9,001 nt of DNA, from positions 1-9,001 of the forward strand of contig CAYQLT010000084.1 in the NCBI GenBank assembly GCA_964418425.1, in the 5' to 3' direction. Below the pieces are notes generated by a model. It searched no databases. It worked only from the letters and a program-made list of their open reading frames with translations, and was not told where the DNA came from. Shown here piece after piece: positions 6,903-9,001 of the stretch. Origin of the DNA: CAYQLT01 sp964418425. Its GTDB lineage: Bacteria; Bacillota; Limnochordia; Limnochordales; Geochordaceae. Positions within the stretch are counted from its first letter, which is position 1. Each line of letters begins with the position of its first letter. The translations under genes and the position numbers were made by a program.

Positions 6903-6957
6903 TGGCTTGCGTCACCTTCGGCCTCCCCGCGAAGTCCGGCGGGCAGGGCTCTTGTGG

Positions 6958-7539
6958 TCACGATGGAAGCGGGGGGTCGGCCCGGTTTGATGGAACCGGG
7001 GGGCCGTCCCGCTCCGATGCCGGCCCGGTAGCAGGGCTGTGCGCCTGCCTGAACCACCTCTCGTCGCCCAGCACCACCGACGCCTCCATCTGGCGGCGGG
7101 GCACCTTCCAGTACCGGCGCAGGAGGCGGTCCTTCTCCTCCTGCGGCGTGACCAGGCGGAAACCGTGCTTTTCGTAAAACCGGATGGCCCACGTGGCATC
7201 CGCCCAGGTTCCCACCAGCACGGGCCGGTCCGTCTCGGCCAGGAGGTGAACCAAAAGCTTGCCGCCCAGGCCCTGCCGCCTGCAGGCGGTGCGCACGTAC
7301 GCGTGGCGGATGAGCGTGACGTCCCCGACGTGCTGGATGCCCATGACGCCCACCAGATGCCCGTCCTGCTCGGCCCCCCAGAACAGAACGCCGGAAGCTA
7401 TCTCCTCGGCCAGCTCCTGCCTGGGCATGTAGGGCTCCTTCCAGCAATCCTCCGGAATGACGCCCCGGTAGGCCATCGCCGCGTCGTTGATGATGGCGTA
7501 GATGGCCTCGAAATCCTCCGGGCGGCAGCGTCGCAGCAT
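6958..7539 (-). CDS. GNAT-family N-acetyltransferase
   Basis: 193 aa enzyme predicted to move an acetyl group from acetyl-CoA to an amine acceptor. The fold is clear: MLRRCRPEDFEAIYAIIND at the start, GHLVGVMGI (60-68) as the central strands, then IRHAYVRTACRRQGLGGKLL (77-96), which contains the acetyl-CoA pyrophosphate loop R-R-Q-G-L-G-G, and WAIRFYEKHGFRLV (117-130), the usual motif B. The family domain seems to end near DERWF (159-163). The last 30 residues are a proline-rich tail encoded by a partly repeated sequence. The ATG at 7539 has GGGGGT eight bases upstream. The frame stays open for 101 codons further upstream, but that part is Arg/Pro/Ala-rich low-complexity with no family match and was left out. 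The acceptor substrate is unknown. Confidence 0.9.
   Translation of the reverse strand: MLRRCRPEDFEAIYAIINDAAMAYRGVIPEDCWKEPYMPRQELAEEIASGVLFWGAEQDGHLVGVMGIQHVGDVTLIRHAYVRTACRRQGLGGKLLVHLLAETDRPVLVGTWADATWAIRFYEKHGFRLVTPQEEKDRLLRRYWKVPRRQMEASVVLGDERWFRQAHSPATGPASERDGPPVPSNRADPPLPS
6962..7011. repeat. Imperfect 27-base tandem repeat in the GNAT gene tail
   Basis: Two units, 6962-6984 and 6989-7011, share 20 of 23 bases (GATGGAA-CGGGGGG-CG-CCCG core) at a period of 27 bases, exactly nine codons. On the minus strand they encode two similar proline-rich segments (GPPVPS and DPPLPS) at the end of the acetyltransferase. An inverted repeat CCCGGTT/AACCGGG (6981-6987 with 6994-7000) spans the junction. 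Confidence 0.65.
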
Positions 7540-7680
7540 GGCAGGGCACCCCCGCGAGGTGGATGGCTCGCAGCCGGTCGGCGACGACAGGCCGGGCGGC
7601 GGCAACAGGATGTCGGCTGCTGCCAGGAGAATTCGGCGCCACGCACCGTGAGCCCCTTCTGCCGGGAGAACGACACGCCG

Positions 7681-7702
7681 GCCCCGCCCTGCAGCGCGGG
7701 GC
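7681..7702. other. GC-rich hairpin
   Basis: GCCCCGC (7681-7687) and GCGGGGC (7696-7702) form a perfect 7-bp stem around an eight-base loop (CCTGCAGC). Flanking CCGG sequences could extend it with a bulge. There is no T-run on either side, so a terminator role is not supported. It may be a protein-binding palindrome or chance in GC-rich DNA. Confidence 0.4.
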
Positions 7703-7866
7703 GGCCGGGCTACGGAGCTTGCCGTCATCCCGGTGCGCGTCGCCCGCGGCCGTCCGCGCGGGGGCCGGGGCGCCGAACCGCTCCTGCGCGAGGCGCTCTG
7801 GGCCGAGGCCCTCGGAAGAGAGTGCCCCGGGCGGGCCGGCACGCCTGGTAGCCGTCATAACCTCAT

Positions 7867-7874
7867 GGAGGTGA
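7867..7874 (+). promoter_or_regulatory. Ribosome binding site of the methyltransferase remnant
   Basis: GGAGGTGA lies nine bases before ATG 7884, a near-ideal spacing. An overlapping ATG at 7865 opens a different frame with no recognisable product. The site suggests that the remnant could still be translated. Confidence 0.7.
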
Positions 7875-7883
7875 CCCGGGCGC

Positions 7884-8450
7884 ATGGCCGGGAAGTGTTG
7901 CGAACGTGGCCTGCCGCCTCGCTGGACCGATTCGGAATCGGAGGCGTTCCTCGAACCGGGGCCCGTCCTCACGCCGTGGCGCGACGAGGTGGCGGCCGTG
8001 TTGTGCGATCTCATCCCGGCGGAACCCGATGAGGCGTTCGTCGCCGTCGACCTGGGCAGCGGAGACGCATGGCTGAGCCAAGCCGTGCTCGAGCGGTTCC
8101 CCCGGGCCCGTGTCATCGCGTTGGACGGCTCCCCCGTGATGCTCGATGCAGCTCGAAGCCGCCTGGCCGCCTTCGGCCGAAGAGCGGAGGTAAGGCCGTT
8201 CGAGTTGGGTTTTGCGGTGCTGCACAGTCGCCTGGAGCCGGGTGGCGGCCTGCTTATCGCCGACCTCGTGAGGCCCGCCAGCCGCAGGGGGTGGCGTCAC
8301 GCGGCGCGGATGTGGGACGAGGATGTGAGGCGGCGCTCTCTGCAGCTCACGGGCAACCTTGAGGCCTACCAGCGCCTGGCCGGGAGCGGCTGGAACTGGT
8401 TCGAGCACCCCGACGACCCGATGGACAAGCCGGCCGCGCTCCTCATTGCG
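7884..8450 (+). pseudogene. Class I SAM-dependent methyltransferase, internally deleted and C-terminally truncated
   Basis: From ATG 7884 the frame gives about 189 recognisable residues. Motif I is VAVDLGSGDAWLS (53-65), with Ala where the third Gly of the SAM loop is usual, followed by RARVIALDGSPVMLDAARSRL (74-94), including the acidic residue that binds the SAM ribose. After AEVRPFEL (101-108) the sequence jumps to GFAVLHSRLEPGGGLLIADL (109-128), normally found well downstream. The usual segment between them, with the D-x-V-x-S-x-A-x-H-H-L type motif, is absent; I estimate about 35 residues lost at 8205-8213 with the frame kept. After DKPAALL (181-187) the family's C-terminal segment (roughly 30-35 residues, from the DQL-x-W-L helix onward) is also missing. 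The open frame then runs on past 9001, antisense to the next gene. Both losses suggest a non-functional gene, though its start and ribosome binding site are intact. Confidence 0.7.
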
Positions 8451-9001
8451 TCACAGCAGCGGTTCAAAGTAGCCGGCGCCAAGCAGCGCCCGCTTGCTCA
8501 GCCAGTTGGCAGCCCAGATGACGCCGCAGACCGTCGCCCAAACAACAGGCGGGATTTCCGCCCCACCCCGCAAGGCCAGGCCCACCGCCAGGGGGGCCAC
8601 CATGCCCGCCCAGAGGGCGAATTGGAAACAGCCCTGCCACCGGCCGCTCCACATCTCCGCCGCGCCCAGCCGGGCCGTGCCCCTCCTGGCAAAGGCCGAG
8701 ATCAGGTGGACGGCAACAAAGATCAGCCAGGCCAACAACGCCAGTACCGTCACCTGCAGGGCCGCCCCGGCTTCGGCGGGAGCCGGGGAGAGCACGCCCA
8801 GGGAGCCGGCGCTGGCGAAGGCGGCGGCCAGGAATTGCAGCGGCAGCGAGGCGTTGTTCCAAAACGGGATCGACGGAAACGCGGCCAGCACGAAGGCCGG
8901 GTAGACGATGATGAACGCCGCCGAGACCGCGGCGACAGCGAGCATCGCGGCATCCACCGGGCCACCGCTGCCCCAAGGCAGCCATGCCAACGGCTGCCGG
9001 C
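8451..9001 (-). CDS. NrfD/PsrC-like polytopic membrane subunit, C-terminal part
   Basis: The last 183 or so codons of a gene whose start lies beyond the window; it ends with TGA at 8451-8453. The frame is still open at 9001, and the in-frame TTG at 8990 is not needed as a start. About five hydrophobic segments are visible, and the stretch FIIVYPAFVLAAFPSIPFWNN resembles the NrfD-family block that leads into the PFWN motif. These proteins are membrane anchors that exchange electrons with the quinone pool for periplasmic or cytoplasmic molybdenum or iron-sulfur oxidoreductases. A ferredoxin-like subunit gene just upstream would be expected but cannot be seen. The C-terminus (SKRALLGAGYFEPLL) looks natural. 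It ends at the point where the convergent methyltransferase remnant loses its similarity. Assignment to NrfD rests on pattern recognition of a partial protein. Confidence 0.6.
   Translation of the reverse strand, partial: RQPLAWLPWGSGGPVDAAMLAVAAVSAAFIIVYPAFVLAAFPSIPFWNNASLPLQFLAAAFASAGSLGVLSPAPAEAGAALQVTVLALLAWLIFVAVHLISAFARRGTARLGAAEMWSGRWQGCFQFALWAGMVAPLAVGLALRGGAEIPPVVWATVCGVIWAANWLSKRALLGAGYFEPLL

Larger units (their letters stand above)
7540..7883. other. Gene-free region between divergent genes
   Basis: These 344 bases separate the minus-strand GNAT gene from the plus-strand methyltransferase remnant and should hold promoters for both. I see no recognisable protein in any frame; the open frames here are Arg/Pro/Ala-rich and look like GC-driven artefacts. 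A GC hairpin lies at 7681-7702. No convincing -35/-10 pair was found. The ribosome binding sites of the two flanking genes lie at the edges (7548-7553 and 7867-7874). Confidence 0.6.

Noticed and set aside
7540..7842. N-terminal extension of the GNAT protein to an ATG at 7842
   Set aside because: The extra 101 residues are Arg/Pro/Ala-rich with no domain; the family's usual start MLRRCRPEDF coincides with ATG 7539 and its own ribosome binding site.
7927..7941. CCGATT-CGG-AATCGG inverted repeat as an operator
   Set aside because: It lies within the coding part of the methyltransferase remnant, downstream of its start, and is short enough to occur by chance.
6887..8116. A 409-codon open frame on the minus strand covering the GNAT gene and the gene-free region
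   Set aside because: It uses a different frame from the GNAT protein and shows no conserved motif; it exists because stop codons are rare at this GC content.
1..9001. CRISPR array, tRNA/rRNA genes, insertion sequence or phage genes
   Set aside because: No regularly spaced repeats, tRNA-like cloverleaf, transposase or integrase motifs, or terminal inverted repeats with target duplications were seen by eye.

Overview
This window looks like chromosomal DNA of a GC-rich bacterium. Start codons are mixed (ATG, GTG and one gene likely starting at GTG inside a longer open frame). Nearly every gene has a purine-rich ribosome binding site of the GGAGG type. That style, with a cytoplasmic YwrD-like gamma-glutamyltransferase homologue and an NrfD-like membrane protein, would suit a high-GC Bacillota lineage (Limnochordia or Thermaerobacter-like). 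This placement is a guess from style, not a proven assignment.

Left third (1-3176, plus strand): one transport operon. It opens with the 3' end of an RraA/HMG-aldolase-family gene, which overlaps the start of a TRAP periplasmic binding protein gene (DctP). A strong intercistronic hairpin follows, then the small membrane subunit (DctQ) and the large permease (DctM), the last two joined by an ATGA overlap. Together DctP, DctQ and DctM should form an ion-driven importer of an organic acid. The aldolase-like enzyme suggests a keto- or hydroxy-acid substrate.

Middle (3189-7539, minus strand): four genes read towards the TRAP operon. In order of transcription they are a GNAT acetyltransferase, a small FMN nitroreductase, an MFS transporter and a gamma-glutamyltransferase-family hydrolase. 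The hydrolase ends 12 bases from the dctM stop, so the two transcription units meet head-on. GC content rises visibly at this junction. The hydrolase lacks the arginine that classical GGTs use to hold the glutamyl carboxylate, so its substrate is probably not glutathione.

Right end (7540-9001): a 344-base gene-free stretch with GC-rich hairpins, then a plus-strand class I methyltransferase. It starts normally but seems to have lost an internal segment and its C-terminus, in frame, so it is probably a decaying gene. It runs head-on into the 3' end of an NrfD-like membrane subunit gene whose 5' part lies beyond the window.

No tRNA, rRNA, CRISPR array, insertion sequence or prophage signature was seen. 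There is no convincing new multi-gene system. The most informative oddities are the eroded methyltransferase, the dctP/dctQ hairpin, the altered active site of the GGT homologue and the composition break at the operon boundary.
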